Part shown: positions 44,923 to 53,477 of the stretch, piece by piece
How positions within the stretch are numbered: the first letter of the stretch is position 1
How the letters are laid out: each line of letters opens with the position of its first letter
Assembly (NCBI GenBank): GCA_016342285.1
Contig: JAEINQ010000038.1
Location: forward strand, 1 to 64,000
From: Desulfobacterales bacterium
Lineage (GTDB): Bacteria; Desulfobacterota; Desulfobacteria; Desulfobacterales; JAEINQ01
Direction: 5' to 3'
Length of the DNA stretch: 64,000 bases
Position numbers and translations under genes: made by a program
The notes under the pieces: model-generated
Told to the model about the DNA's origin: nothing
The model's input: only the letters and a program-made list of their open reading frames with translations
The model's database searches: none

Positions 44923-44951
44923 TCTATGACAGTTCGACGTCGGCTGTCAAG
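44923..44951 (-). promoter_or_regulatory. Sigma70-like promoter of the hypothetical gene at 44527-44850
   Basis: The minus strand has TTGACA (44951-44946), 17 bp, CATAGA (44928-44923), about 75 bp upstream of the start codon. The -35 is perfect, the -10 imperfect. Confidence 0.45.
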
Positions 44952-45084
44952 TCTTACCCCAAGCCCCGGCACCCTGCCGACCACATTCGCAGGCACATGG
45001 TAAGGCACCACTACTTGCGGCCCCATCGGGAAGGGTCTTATCATCGGTCAGCAAAGCGCCCTTCTCCAGCTTCCTTCAGTCTGA

Positions 45085-45342
45085 TTACCGCAACACCAAA
45101 TAAACATCACCGTTTTCATCGATCTTCCGGTCCTCATAAGGAGCGGCCAGGCGCCGGTAGAGTTCCAGTTTGGCACATTCGAGGACCCCGACGATCTCAT
45201 TGAGGTGCGCATACCGGATGCCGCCTTTGGCCTCCAGATAGGCATCCAATATTTTGGAAATCACATAGTTGAGTTCGCCGGCATTCTTCGGCTTTTCCCC
45301 GGCATCGAGCCGTTTGCGGTCTTCTTGTTTCACGTACGGCAT
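45085..45342 (-). CDS. DUF6899-type protein
   Basis: 85 residues with the family pattern: [58 protein letters not shown] and [16 protein letters not shown]. The family is small, cytoplasmic and of unknown role. A 3' fragment of a second copy lies at 47061-47190. It is 14 bp downstream of the Nudix gene on the same strand, so probably an operon. Confidence 0.78.
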   Translation of the reverse strand: MPYVKQEDRKRLDAGEKPKNAGELNYVISKILDAYLEAKGGIRYAHLNEIVGVLECAKLELYRRLAAPYEDRKIDENGDVYLVLR

Positions 45343-45356
45343 AAAAAGCCTTTCTT

Positions 45357-45749
45357 TTAAGAATTGATTTTCTCAGCAATGGGAACGTCCGCGGGCGCCA
45401 GCTTATAGTCCAGCAGGTCCTCCGGCAACACCCAGGCAATGCGGTCATGGACGGTGAGCTCCGGCTCGCCCGCTAAAATCTCAGTGCTTAAAGCAACCAG
45501 CCGGATGGTGCCGTGATCGTACCGATAAACACTCTCGGCAATCTGATCGCCGGCTTTTGCCGTAATCCCAAATTCCTCCATCAGCTCCCGCTCAAGGCAC
45601 GCCTGGGGGGATTCACCCGCCTCAATCTTTCCCCCTGGAAATTCCCAATACCCCGCCATACGCTGCCCCGGCATCCGCCTCGATATGAGCACCTTTTCCC
45701 CATTCCAGATAATCGCTGCCGTCACAACCGTCATCTGCCCTTTTTCCAT
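45357..45749 (-). CDS. Nudix hydrolase, MutT/CTP-pyrophosphohydrolase type
   Basis: 130 residues with a complete Nudix box: [18 protein letters not shown] followed by MEEFGI (GX5EX7REUXEEXGU). The N-terminal [19 protein letters not shown] and GYWEFPGGK are typical of MutT-like enzymes that hydrolyse oxidised or non-canonical nucleoside triphosphates. An alternative start (MTVVTAA, 45734) is possible. Substrate cannot be told from sequence. Confidence 0.88.
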   Translation of the reverse strand: MEKGQMTVVTAAIIWNGEKVLISRRMPGQRMAGYWEFPGGKIEAGESPQACLERELMEEFGITAKAGDQIAESVYRYDHGTIRLVALSTEILAGEPELTVHDRIAWVLPEDLLDYKLAPADVPIAEKINS

Positions 45750-45784
45750 TTTTCACCTTAAAAGCAAGAGGTTCGGCCTTCCCT

Positions 45785-45878
45785 CCCCCCACATCCCATA
45801 TCCATATCCCACATCTCACATCCCACATCTCACATCCCCCATCTCACATCCCACATCCCCCATCTCACATCCCTGCTC
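45785..45878. repeat. CATCTCACATCCCA tandem repeat
   Basis: About 94 bp of iterated 7-base words (CATCTCA, CATCCCA, CATCCCC, CATATCC) directly upstream of the Nudix gene. The complement is a GGGATGTGAGATGT-type repeat. It is non-coding, similar in style to the GATGTC repeats elsewhere in the window. Confidence 0.75.
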
Positions 45879-45934
45879 CCGGATCGTAACTGTTCACGGG
45901 GTTAACCTGAGCAATGTGCTTTAATCTTTAGAAA

Positions 45935-46047
45935 GGTAAGCGTTTACAGGGTGCCGTAGATGCAAGGCGCCGGGCGCGCAGACGTATTTGATCGTACTTC
46001 AAGTGCCCGGGAACGCAGCAGATGCGGTGCCCAGTGAACGCTTATCC
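45935..46047. repeat. 111-bp palindromic MITE-like element, copy B (inverted relative to copy A)
   Basis: GGTAAGCGTTTACAGGGTGC at one end and CCCAGTGAACGCTTATCC at the other, with the core CGTAGATGCAAGGCGCCGGG. It aligns over its whole length with the reverse complement of 13444-13554. Slightly more degenerate inverted ends than copy A. Confidence 0.75.
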
Positions 46048-46610
46048 CGGATCTAAGTTTCTACAGGACAGGTCGACCGCCGACAAGCATTTTCGGCTTT
46101 CATCATCTGCGTCCCCGGTTCACAAATCTGCCTTTGCTAAAGCCTGCACTGAGACGGCGCAATATCAGAAGAAAACATCAACAGGCCAAACGGCCTTTTC
46201 TTTGACAAAATTTTTCAACAATGCCCCCAATTGTGTTTGGCCACCGTAATAAATTTTCCGTTGTTGATAAGCAATAATAGCCCTGCCCGAAATTCATGGC
46301 ATGCACAAGCTGGTACCGGCAGCCTACCCTGGCCCCATTGGGCTGATAAGGGCCAAGGGGCCCGGCTAAAATCGTCACCCAGAACCTGTTGGTGTTTTGA
46401 CATATGAAGCGGAAGGACTAATTATGCAGGTTACCATGGGAATTCAAACGCCGTCGAGCCCATACGTTGAGTTGCATCCCACGCATTGCCCAGATGATGA
46501 GCGCCACCGTTAAAGGCTTGCCGAACGGTTTAAACTTACAACCATGACAACCGGTTTTGGGTCGAAATAGCCGTTACCCATTTTGCCTCTGGACCCATCA
46601 GAGGATATAA
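46048..46610. other. Decayed region without recognisable genes
   Basis: 563 bp. It holds a hairpin AGGCC-AAAC-GGCCT followed by TTTCTTTG (46173-46192, possible plus-strand terminator) and otherwise only short frames without family resemblance. The region leads into a truncated amidohydrolase. Confidence 0.4.
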
Positions 46611-46853
46611 TGGGTAGATATTTCGATTCGTGAATTTGAGATTGCACCCAATGGAAAGCTATCCCCCGAATGGGAAAAACTTTTCCTAAACCATACGGAT
46701 AGAATTACCATTGGCAGCGATACCTGGGTAAATGCCCAATGGGATGACTACGAATCGATCATTGCCTTTGACAGGACCTGGCTGGCCCAGCTCCCCGACG
46801 CGGTGGCCAGGCAGATCGCCTTTGAAAACGCAAAGCGGTTGTTTGATCGTTAG
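46611..46853 (+). pseudogene. 5'-truncated amidohydrolase-type metal-dependent hydrolase
   Basis: The plus frame from 46611 reads WVDISIREFEIAPNGKLSPE, then DRITIGSDTWVNAQWDDYES, IIAFDRTWLAQLPDAVARQI and FENAKRLFDR before the stop at 46851. This is the C-terminal quarter of TIM-barrel amidohydrolases (the conserved G-S/T-D after the metal site). An in-frame stop precedes it and no ribosome site or start exists, so it is a remnant. Confidence 0.72.
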
Positions 46854-46954
46854 TGTACGCAAATTGTCAGTTTTGCCTATCCCAGCGGCCAGACCCGTAT
46901 CACCACAGACAGACCGGGCCTGACCACCGGGAAGGATATCACTCTAACAGGGTG

Positions 46955-47060
46955 TTGAAAAACGTCATGAGCGAAGGCAAGACAAGGCAAAATCCGGCGA
47001 AATAGCGGAGTTTATGTTCTATTCAGTGTTCATCGCGAACCGTTTTTTGAATGGAAACTA
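46955..47060. repeat. Intergenic repeat-like sequence between gene remnants
   Basis: The stretch GGGTGTTGAAAAACGTCATG followed by AAGGCAAGACAAGGCAAAAT and CCGGCGAAATAGCGGAG has the look of short dispersed repeats. Only one copy was seen here, so this is tentative. Confidence 0.3.
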
Positions 47061-47190
47061 ATTCACGGCAACACCTGGTAGACATCCCCATTTTCATCGA
47101 TCTTCCGGTCCTCGTAGGGGGCGGACAGCTGCCGATAAAGTTCCAGTTTGGCGCATTCGAAAACACCAACGATTTCGTTCAGGTGTGCAT
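47061..47190 (-). pseudogene. 3' fragment of a second DUF6899 gene
   Basis: The minus frame reads [40 protein letters not shown] and stops, matching the last 42 residues of the intact protein at 45085-45342. The first half is missing; upstream sequence is unrelated. It points to a partial duplication or deletion between the two sites. Confidence 0.75.
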
Positions 47191-47285
47191 AAAGAAGTGA
47201 CAATTGATTTGACAGGCCACCTGTGAGATGTAAGGCAGCGAATTGCAGCACCATTTCAAGGAGATTCGGGCAAAGGGAGGTTTTC

Positions 47286-48272
47286 ATGGTAAGGCGGGTT
47301 CTGGTTGCTGTGCTCATCGGACTTATTTTCGCCAAAGGCTGTCTGGCTGGAAACTACGAGGAGTCTAAAACATTTTTCCACCAGGGCAATATGCAGGCAT
47401 TAAAAGGGGAATACGATCAAGCCATCGCTGATTTTACGCGGGCGGCCGAACTGCTGTCTACAGAGCCCAACATCTACTATAATCGCGGGAGTGCATGGCT
47501 AAAAAAAGACCAGTATGACCACGCCATCACCGACTACACGCGGGCCATCGAGCTTAAACCGGATTTTGCCCTGGCCTACCAAAAACGCGGCCTGTCGTGG
47601 CGCAACAAAAACCAGTATGATAACGCCATCGCCGACTACAGCCGGGCCATCGAATTCATGCCGGAGTTTGCGGAGGCCTACCTGGAACGGGGCTTGTCCT
47701 GGCGATACAAGGGCAGGTACGACAAATCCATCGCCGACTATAGCCGGGCCATTGAACTCAAGCCGGATTTTGCCCTGGCATACAAAGAACGCGGCTTATC
47801 ATGGCGATACAAGGGCCATTACAAAAAAGCCATAGACGACTACACCCGCGCCATCGAACTCAAGCCGGACTATGCCATGGCCTATCAGAAGCGCGGCTTA
47901 TCATGGCGCAACATGGGCCAGTACGATAAATCCATCGCAGACTATGCCCGGGCCATCGAACTCATGCCGAACTTTGCCAAGCCTTACAATGGCTGCGCCT
48001 GGCTCTGGGCCACCTGCAAGGACCCGGCATACCGAAACGGGCCAAAGGCGATCCAATATGCCCTCAAGGCGGTAGAGCTCGATAAAACGGCAAGCCATCT
48101 GGATACCCTGGCGGCGGCCTACGCAGAAGCCGGCAATTTTGCCATGGCCGTTCGAACCGAACAGCAGGCCTTAAAGGCCTGCGGCAGCTGTTCCAGCCGG
48201 AAGAATTACCGCAGGCTGGTCGGGGTGTACCGTTCAGGGCAGACCTACGCTGAGCATAGGGCCGGCAACTAA
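47286..48272 (+). CDS. Exported TPR-repeat protein
   Basis: The start at 47286 ([16 protein letters not shown]) follows GGGAGG at 7 bp. A signal peptide (cleavage near CLAG; the Cys at AKGC could also be a weak lipobox) precedes six to seven highly regular 34-residue TPR units: [60 protein letters not shown] and so on. Adjacent units are nearly identical, so they arose by recent internal duplication. The C-terminal part ([17 protein letters not shown]) is the divergent cap unit. The protein is a periplasmic or envelope scaffold; partners are not apparent. Confidence 0.85.
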   Translation: MVRRVLVAVLIGLIFAKGCLAGNYEESKTFFHQGNMQALKGEYDQAIADFTRAAELLSTEPNIYYNRGSAWLKKDQYDHAITDYTRAIELKPDFALAYQKRGLSWRNKNQYDNAIADYSRAIEFMPEFAEAYLERGLSWRYKGRYDKSIADYSRAIELKPDFALAYKERGLSWRYKGHYKKAIDDYTRAIELKPDYAMAYQKRGLSWRNMGQYDKSIADYARAIELMPNFAKPYNGCAWLWATCKDPAYRNGPKAIQYALKAVELDKTASHLDTLAAAYAEAGNFAMAVRTEQQALKACGSCSSRKNYRRLVGVYRSGQTYAEHRAGN

Positions 48273-48414
48273 CCCTCCGGAGGGTTCAGCAGTGCTGCCC
48301 AAGCCGCCTCTGCCACCTTTTCTCAAGACATTCAATTCCCATCGGCCCCGACATCATTGATGGTCGAACGATTTTTTGACAAAAAGGATCAAAGCGAAAA
48401 CAAATCTGAAAGTG

Positions 48415-48590
48415 CATGCTGTTACCGCGTGGTTGACGGTTGCGGGTGTGTCGTCGGCACGGTCCGTTGCGACGGCAACCGGACATGTCCGGTTGCCGCA
48501 TCAGCAGCTGCTGCTGATGGTCAGCGTTTCCGCTTTCTAAAATACAAACGGCGGTGGGGGTCTTTCCCCGCCGCCGTTTTTCATTCATTC
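48415..48590 (+). ncRNA. Duplicated structured element with intrinsic terminator, copy 1 (candidate small RNA)
   Basis: The block opens CATGCTGTTACCGCGTGGTT and ends in a strong terminator, AACGGCGGTGGGG-GTCTTT-CCCCGCCGCCGTTTTT (48547-48581). It is repeated at 53478-53650. Within it, CGTCG/CGACG enclose a small hairpin; a 24-bp perfect palindrome (48473-48496, centre GGACATGTCC) and the hairpin CATCAGCAG-CTG-CTGCTGATG (48499-48519) follow. No promoter is obvious. The alternative is a Cys-rich peptide: the frame from 48357 contains CCYRVVDGCGCVVG, but a 2-nt difference from copy 2 shifts that frame. Confidence 0.55.
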
Positions 48591-48690
48591 GACAAGGCGT
48601 TGGTCGGCTTTGCCTAAAAAGGTCGCTTCCCGGCACGCTGACTTTCAACAGGATCTCGCCGGAGGGACTTTCAGTTCGTTCGCCCGTAGG

Positions 48691-50097
48691 TTACTTCGGC
48701 GACGACAGGTCATAGCGTTCGATCTTGTTGTACAGGGAACGGCGGGAGATCCCCAGGATTTCACTGGCACGGGTACGGTTCTGGCCGGTGTGGTCGAGGG
48801 TACGGACAATGACTTCCTTTTCAACGGCTTCGATGGTCATGCCCACCCGGAAAGTCATGGAGACGTCGTTATCGCGGAACTGGCTGATACGTTGAGGCAA
48901 ATGGGATGTATCGAGGATATCCGCCGCGCAGTAGATCACCGCGCGCTGAATAATGTTTTTCAATTCTCTGACATTGCCCGGCCACGGGTAGGCTTCCAGG
49001 CTGCTAATGAAATCCGACGAGATGCCCCGGATGGTCTTCTGGAAATCCTCGCAGGCACTGTTGATAAAGTGACCAACCAACAGATGGATGTCCCCGTGCC
49101 GTTCGCGCAAGGGCGGCATGGTGATGTGCAGGACGTCGAGACGATAGTAGAGATCCTCCCGGAAATTTCCCTTGCGGATTTCTTCGGTCAAATTGGCATT
49201 GGAGGCGGCGATCACCCGCACGTCCACGGGAATGGGCTTCTGGCTGCCGATCCGGCGCGATTGACTGGTTTCCAGCAGACGCAAAAGGCTCACCTGCATC
49301 TTTTCATCAATGGTGGCGATCTCGTCCATGAACACCGTCCCCCCGCGGGCCACTTCAAAGCACCCCTTTCGCAGAGCGGTTGCGCCGGTGAACGCCCCTT
49401 GTTCGTGCCCGAAGAGTTCACTGGCCACAAGATCCGGGGGAAGGGAACCGATGTGGACCGGAACGCAGGAGGCCTGGGACCGGGGGCTGAGTTCATGGAT
49501 GGCCTGGGCGGCGAGTTCCTTTCCCGTGCCGGTCTCCCCCGAGAGAAGGACCGGAATGTCCGTGGCCGCGGCCTGACGGATCTGACGGTAGACCTGGTGC
49601 ATGACTGTCGAACGCCCGACCATGCTCTCGAAAGTGGTCTTCTCCACTTCGGAGCGCAGCAGCATGTTCACGCCCAACCGCGGCTTCCTTTCGATGGCGG
49701 TTTCGATGAGCAGCCGCAGTTCCTCATCGCTGACCGGAAGCAGGGAGTAATGAAAAACCCCGGCACGCAGCGCCTGATTGGCAATTTTGAGCCTTCCGGG
49801 ACGCGTAAAGAACAAAATCTGGGTGCCGGGGCACTTGGCCGATATCAGTTCCAGGATTTCCAGGGCATTTTCCGGCTGCCCGTAGGCGACGGAGTTGGAA
49901 AAAAGCATGAGATCGAAGACGTCCCGCTCGAAACGGTCGACCACTTCGTCCAGGCTCCGTTCGTAGGCCAGGGTGATGGCCCCTTCTTCGAAGACCTTCA
50001 CCACCTGACGGGCCAGTTCCCTTCCTTCATCCACGCAAATGATGCGAATTTTCTCCCGGCATTGGCTTTCCGGCGCCAGCGGTTCTAAATTGTCCAT
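48691..50097 (-). CDS. Sigma54-dependent activator with a degenerate receiver domain
   Basis: 468 residues. Residues ~15-135 have a receiver-like fold (IRIICVDEGRELARQVVKVF, ILFFTRPG, AGVFHYSLLPVSD) but the phospho-acceptor position is FDLMLFSNSVAY, without Asp, and the usual Lys is missing. The AAA+ domain is complete: Walker A GETGTGKE (~184), GAFTGA (~230), Walker B GGTVFMDEIA (~255), PLRERHGDI and YPWPGNVRELKN. The Fis-type helix-turn-helix is intact (TRASEILGISRRSLYNKIER). It is probably controlled by binding or expression rather than phosphorylation. It is divergent from metK, whose sigma54 promoter it likely activates. Confidence 0.9.
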   Translation of the reverse strand: MDNLEPLAPESQCREKIRIICVDEGRELARQVVKVFEEGAITLAYERSLDEVVDRFERDVFDLMLFSNSVAYGQPENALEILELISAKCPGTQILFFTRPGRLKIANQALRAGVFHYSLLPVSDEELRLLIETAIERKPRLGVNMLLRSEVEKTTFESMVGRSTVMHQVYRQIRQAAATDIPVLLSGETGTGKELAAQAIHELSPRSQASCVPVHIGSLPPDLVASELFGHEQGAFTGATALRKGCFEVARGGTVFMDEIATIDEKMQVSLLRLLETSQSRRIGSQKPIPVDVRVIAASNANLTEEIRKGNFREDLYYRLDVLHITMPPLRERHGDIHLLVGHFINSACEDFQKTIRGISSDFISSLEAYPWPGNVRELKNIIQRAVIYCAADILDTSHLPQRISQFRDNDVSMTFRVGMTIEAVEKEVIVRTLDHTGQNRTRASEILGISRRSLYNKIERYDLSSPK

Positions 50098-50284
50098 GAA
50101 ATTGATATTTCCCTAAACTGAGCAATTTTTTCCCATGTCTCTTTTGAGCCATCCCGATTTACCCGACGGTCTCCCAAACCCCCCTTGCTTAACCGATTGC
50201 CGTATATAAAGCAAGGCGATTGTATTTCCCGTTATCTACCCTCTGATTCCACCGGAATTCATGGCTCCACGCCGAAAATATAGC

Positions 50285-50299
50285 GGGCATTTTTTGCCC
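50285..50299. promoter_or_regulatory. Inverted repeat, possible activator site
   Basis: GGGCA-TTTTT-TGCCC, perfect 5-bp arms, about 175 bp upstream of the sigma54 promoter of metK, a usual distance for an enhancer. The motif GCCC recurs nearby (TTTGCCCACCGGATGCCC, 50333-50350). Confidence 0.4.
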
Positions 50300-50415
50300 A
50301 TTCGTTCACTCATTGCTCACAAAAGCGTGCCCCATTTGCCCACCGGATGCCCGAGCAGGCGCCAGAAACCAAGAGGCCCTTGCCTGGCAACCGCGTTCCG
50401 GGAAGAAAAATATCT

Positions 50416-50429
50416 CCCGTGATCACGGG
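50416..50429. promoter_or_regulatory. Perfect palindrome upstream of metK
   Basis: CCCGTGATCACGGG, a perfect 14-bp palindrome, 46 bp before the sigma54 promoter. It may be an operator or enhancer half; a hairpin role is less likely as no transcript is expected here. Confidence 0.45.
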
Positions 50430-50475
50430 TCATAAGGACCAAGCGGACGTCTCACGGACCAAAGGGGCACCCCGC

Positions 50476-50491
50476 TGGCATGCCCCTTGCT
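50476..50491 (+). promoter_or_regulatory. Sigma54 (-24/-12) promoter of metK and the methyltransferases
   Basis: TGGCATGCCCCTTGCT matches TGGCAC-N5-TTGCW with GG and GC at exact 10-bp spacing. It lies 94 bp upstream of the metK start and in the same intergenic region as the divergent sigma54 activator gene. Confidence 0.82.
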
Positions 50492-50584
50492 GTACATGGA
50501 GGTCTTCGTTCGCACCCCTCCCTGCCCGGACCGGCCAGGGTTTTCAAAAAAAATCCTTTATACAGAGACAATGAAAGGAAGCTC

Positions 50585-51790
50585 ATGAGCAAACTGCAAA
50601 ACAACCACGTCTTTACCAGCGAATCGGTCAGCGAAGGCCATCCGGACAAGATCTGCGACCAAGTCTCGGACGCCATCCTTGATGCCTGCCTTGCCCGGGA
50701 CCCTGCCAGCCGGGTCGCCTGCGAGACGGCCGTCACCACCAATTTCCTCGTCAATATGGGAGAAATCACCTGCAACGGATGGGAAGCCATCGATCCCGAA
50801 GCGGTGGCCCGTCAGGTGGTCAGGGAGATCGGGTACGACCGAAAGGAGTTGCTCTTTTCCCACGAAAGCTTCGACTATCTGTGCCACATTCACCCCCAGT
50901 CCGGTGACATCGCCCAGGGCGTGAGCAAAGGCGAGGGACTGTATCAGGAACAGGGGGCCGGCGACCAGGGGATGATGTTCGGCTACGCCACCCGTGCGAC
51001 ACCGTCTTTGATGCCGGCCCCGATCCATTACAGCCACCGTCTTCTGGACCATCTCCAGCGCATTCGAAAAGCCGGCGATATCGATTACCTGCGCCCGGAT
51101 GCAAAGACCCAGGTATCGGTCCTCCACCAGGACGGCAAACCGGTGCATATCACCAACGTGGTAATCTCCCACCAGACCGACGAAGTGCCCCTGCCCCGCA
51201 TACGCGAAGATCTCGTTCAGGCCGCCCATGAAGTCCTCGATCCCACGGGGCTGGTCGATAACGACACGGCGTATTTTATCAATCCCACGGGAAAATTCGT
51301 CATCGGCGGCCCCCACGGGGATGCCGGCTTGACCGGCCGGAAGATCATCGTGGATACCTATGGCGGCGTGGGCTGCCACGGCGGCGGCGCCTTCAGCGGC
51401 AAGGACCCGTCCAAGGTCGACCGGTCCGCCGCCTATTACGCCCGGTACGCGGCCAAAAACGTCGTGGCCGCCGGCCTGGCCGACAAATGCGAAATCCAGG
51501 TGGCCTATGCCATCGGGGTTGCCCGGCCACTGAGCATCAATGTGGAGACCTTCGGCACGGGCAAGGTAGAAGAAGACGAAATTCAGGCCGTTCTCGAATC
51601 CGGGGAACTCTTCGATTTCCGGCCTGCTTCCATCATCGAAGACCTGGAACTGACGGCACCGGACGGCTGGTGCTATCGGGATACGTCGGTCACCGGGCAT
51701 TTCGGAAGGGAAATCTTCCCCTGGGAACAGACCAACAAGGCCGACGCCCTTCGTGGCATGCTGGCCCCGAAAGAAAGGCACGTGGCATGA
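50585..51790 (+). CDS. metK: S-adenosylmethionine synthetase
   Basis: The start at 50585 (MSKLQNNHVFTSES) follows AAAGGAAG; the frame is open 105 bp upstream but that part is not MetK-like. 401 residues with all signatures: SEGHPDKICDQVSDAILD (ATP/metal), GAGDQGMMFGYA (flexible-loop and P-loop region), GGPHGDAGLTGRKIIVDTYG and GGGAFSGKDPSKVDRSAAY. The enzyme makes SAM from methionine and ATP. It is followed by two SAM methyltransferase genes and driven by a sigma54 promoter, unusual for housekeeping metK; this may be a dedicated second copy. Confidence 0.95.
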   Translation: MSKLQNNHVFTSESVSEGHPDKICDQVSDAILDACLARDPASRVACETAVTTNFLVNMGEITCNGWEAIDPEAVARQVVREIGYDRKELLFSHESFDYLCHIHPQSGDIAQGVSKGEGLYQEQGAGDQGMMFGYATRATPSLMPAPIHYSHRLLDHLQRIRKAGDIDYLRPDAKTQVSVLHQDGKPVHITNVVISHQTDEVPLPRIREDLVQAAHEVLDPTGLVDNDTAYFINPTGKFVIGGPHGDAGLTGRKIIVDTYGGVGCHGGGAFSGKDPSKVDRSAAYYARYAAKNVVAAGLADKCEIQVAYAIGVARPLSINVETFGTGKVEEDEIQAVLESGELFDFRPASIIEDLELTAPDGWCYRDTSVTGHFGREIFPWEQTNKADALRGMLAPKERHVA

Positions 51791-51977
51791 CCATGCCCCT
51801 CGGCTTTCGGGACCATCGCCGACTTACCGGTCTTTCCCCGTCACCAGACCTGTTTCCACTGATGGGATCGAAAAGCCATCCAACCACATGGAAAGCATTT
51901 GTTAAACCGAAAATCCAGACCGTGCGACGGCCCCAGGAGAGACAGACCGCACGGCCAAACCGATGCAAGGAGAAATT

Positions 51978-52607
51978 GTGAAACAGACACCCAAGCTGTG
52001 GGAAGCCACCTACGAAGCCGAAACCCCCGAAGAACTCGCCGAAGCTTATCGCAATTGGGCTGGCCTCTACGACCGCGACACCCTGGAGGTCATGGGGTAT
52101 GTGGGACCCCAGATCGCCGCGACCATGCTCGATACCCACCTGGACACCAAGGACTGCCGGGTTCTCGACGCGGGCTGTGGCACCGGCCTGGTGGGCGAAA
52201 TGCTCAGTCAGCTCGGATACGAGAACATCGATGCCATGGATTATTCCAGGGATATGCTGGCGGAGGCCGAGAAAAAGGCCGTCTACAACTGCCTCTTCCA
52301 GGAAGACATGAACACGGACCTGGACATCGCCGACAACGCCTACGATGCCACCATCTGCGTGGGCACCTTCACCTACGCCCATGTGGGCCCCCATGCCTTT
52401 GACGAATTGGTCAGGGTGACCCGGCCGGGTGGGCACGTCTGCTTTTCCATCCGTGACGGCGCCTACCAGGATTACAATTACCGCGACAAAATGCTGGAGA
52501 TGGAGGCATGCAGCATGTGGCAGCTTCAGGAACTGCGGGAAGAAGGGTACCTAATCAAGGAAGACGTCACCGCCAAGTTCTGCACCTACCGGGTGCTCGA
52601 CGCATAG
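51978..52607 (+). CDS. Class I SAM-dependent methyltransferase 1 (METTL27/WBSCR27-like)
   Basis: The start is taken as GTG at 51978 (VKQTPKLWEATYEA), 5 bp after AGGAG; an ATG 15 bp upstream has no ribosome site. 209 residues. Motif I is RVLDAGCGTGLVGEM, motif II MDYSRDMLAEAEK, motif IV YDATICVGTFTYAHVGP, then VRVTRPGGHVCFSIRDG. It is a short enzyme without extra domains, paralogous to the next gene (same motifs and the same C-terminal CTYRVLxA). The substrate is unknown, probably a small molecule. It is encoded 187 bp after metK. Confidence 0.9.
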   Translation: MKQTPKLWEATYEAETPEELAEAYRNWAGLYDRDTLEVMGYVGPQIAATMLDTHLDTKDCRVLDAGCGTGLVGEMLSQLGYENIDAMDYSRDMLAEAEKKAVYNCLFQEDMNTDLDIADNAYDATICVGTFTYAHVGPHAFDELVRVTRPGGHVCFSIRDGAYQDYNYRDKMLEMEACSMWQLQELREEGYLIKEDVTAKFCTYRVLDA

Positions 52608-52760
52608 GTGCATGCAAGCACAATGACGACGACATATGATTCATTAACCGCAGACCCACGCAGGCATCCACAGGCCTTTTCAGACCGGCCGCCAACAAAC
52701 CTGAATGCCGGCTATGTTCTGCGTTCGTCTTCGGTTGACAAACAAATAGGAGAGATACCG

Positions 52761-53387
52761 ATGGTCAGCGACAACCAGACCCTGGACAAGGTCTACACCG
52801 CCAAGAACCACGAAGAACTCATGGACGCCTACAAGGACTGGGCCTCCGATTACGACACCGATACGGTGGATCGTTTCGGTTACGTGGCCCATATCGCCTC
52901 GGCTGAGGCCCTGGACAAGGCTCTGGACAACAAGGACGCCTGCATCCTCGATGCCGGCTGCGGCACCGGACTGGTGGGCGAAGAACTGGCCAAGAAGGGG
53001 TACGGAAAAATTGACGCCCTGGACTATTCAAAGGAGATGCTCGACGAGGCGGAGGCCAAAAAAGTCTACCAGGCCCATATCCATGCCGATCTGAGCAAAC
53101 CCCTTGAAATGGATGACAACCATTACGACGCTGTGGTCTGCACAGGGACGTTTACCTACGGCCACGTCAAGGCCGACGCCTTTGATGAGCTGGTCCGCAT
53201 CACCCGGCCTAGCGGCGTGGTCTGTTTCACCATTCGGGAAGGAGCCTACGAAGATTACGGCTACCGCCAGCGCATGATCGAACTGGAGCAGAAACAGGCC
53301 TGGGAACTGATCGGCATGCATGACACGGACTACCTGAAAAACGAAGGGGTGACTTGCAAGATGTGCACCTACCGGGTTCTGGCCTGA
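52761..53387 (+). CDS. Class I SAM-dependent methyltransferase 2 (paralogue of 1)
   Basis: The start at 52761 (MVSDNQTLDKVYTA) follows AGGAGAG at 8 bp; upstream in-frame ATGs lie in the 153-bp spacer and have no ribosome site. 208 residues: motif I CILDAGCGTGLVGEEL, DYSKEMLDEAE, DAVVCTGTFTYGHVKA, RITRPSGVVCFTIREGAYED. It is about half identical to the preceding enzyme, so the pair arose by duplication and may act on successive methylations or as a heterodimer. A copy of the terminator-ended element follows 90 bp downstream. Confidence 0.9.
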   Translation: MVSDNQTLDKVYTAKNHEELMDAYKDWASDYDTDTVDRFGYVAHIASAEALDKALDNKDACILDAGCGTGLVGEELAKKGYGKIDALDYSKEMLDEAEAKKVYQAHIHADLSKPLEMDDNHYDAVVCTGTFTYGHVKADAFDELVRITRPSGVVCFTIREGAYEDYGYRQRMIELEQKQAWELIGMHDTDYLKNEGVTCKMCTYRVLA

Positions 53388-53477
53388 ACCGGCGGGCACA
53401 CGGATCCGCCCCGGCACCTCAAGGGTTACGGAGGTTAAAAAACAAAAAGGATAAAGGCGGGAAAAAAACTGAAGCTT

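Noticed and set aside
46022..46378. Short overlapping frames on both strands
   Set aside because: No start signals, no family resemblance and overlap with the MITE-like element.
51791..51977. Possible SAM-sensing leader between metK and methyltransferase 1
   Set aside because: No kink-turn or known SAM riboswitch core seen, and no terminator-like hairpin.
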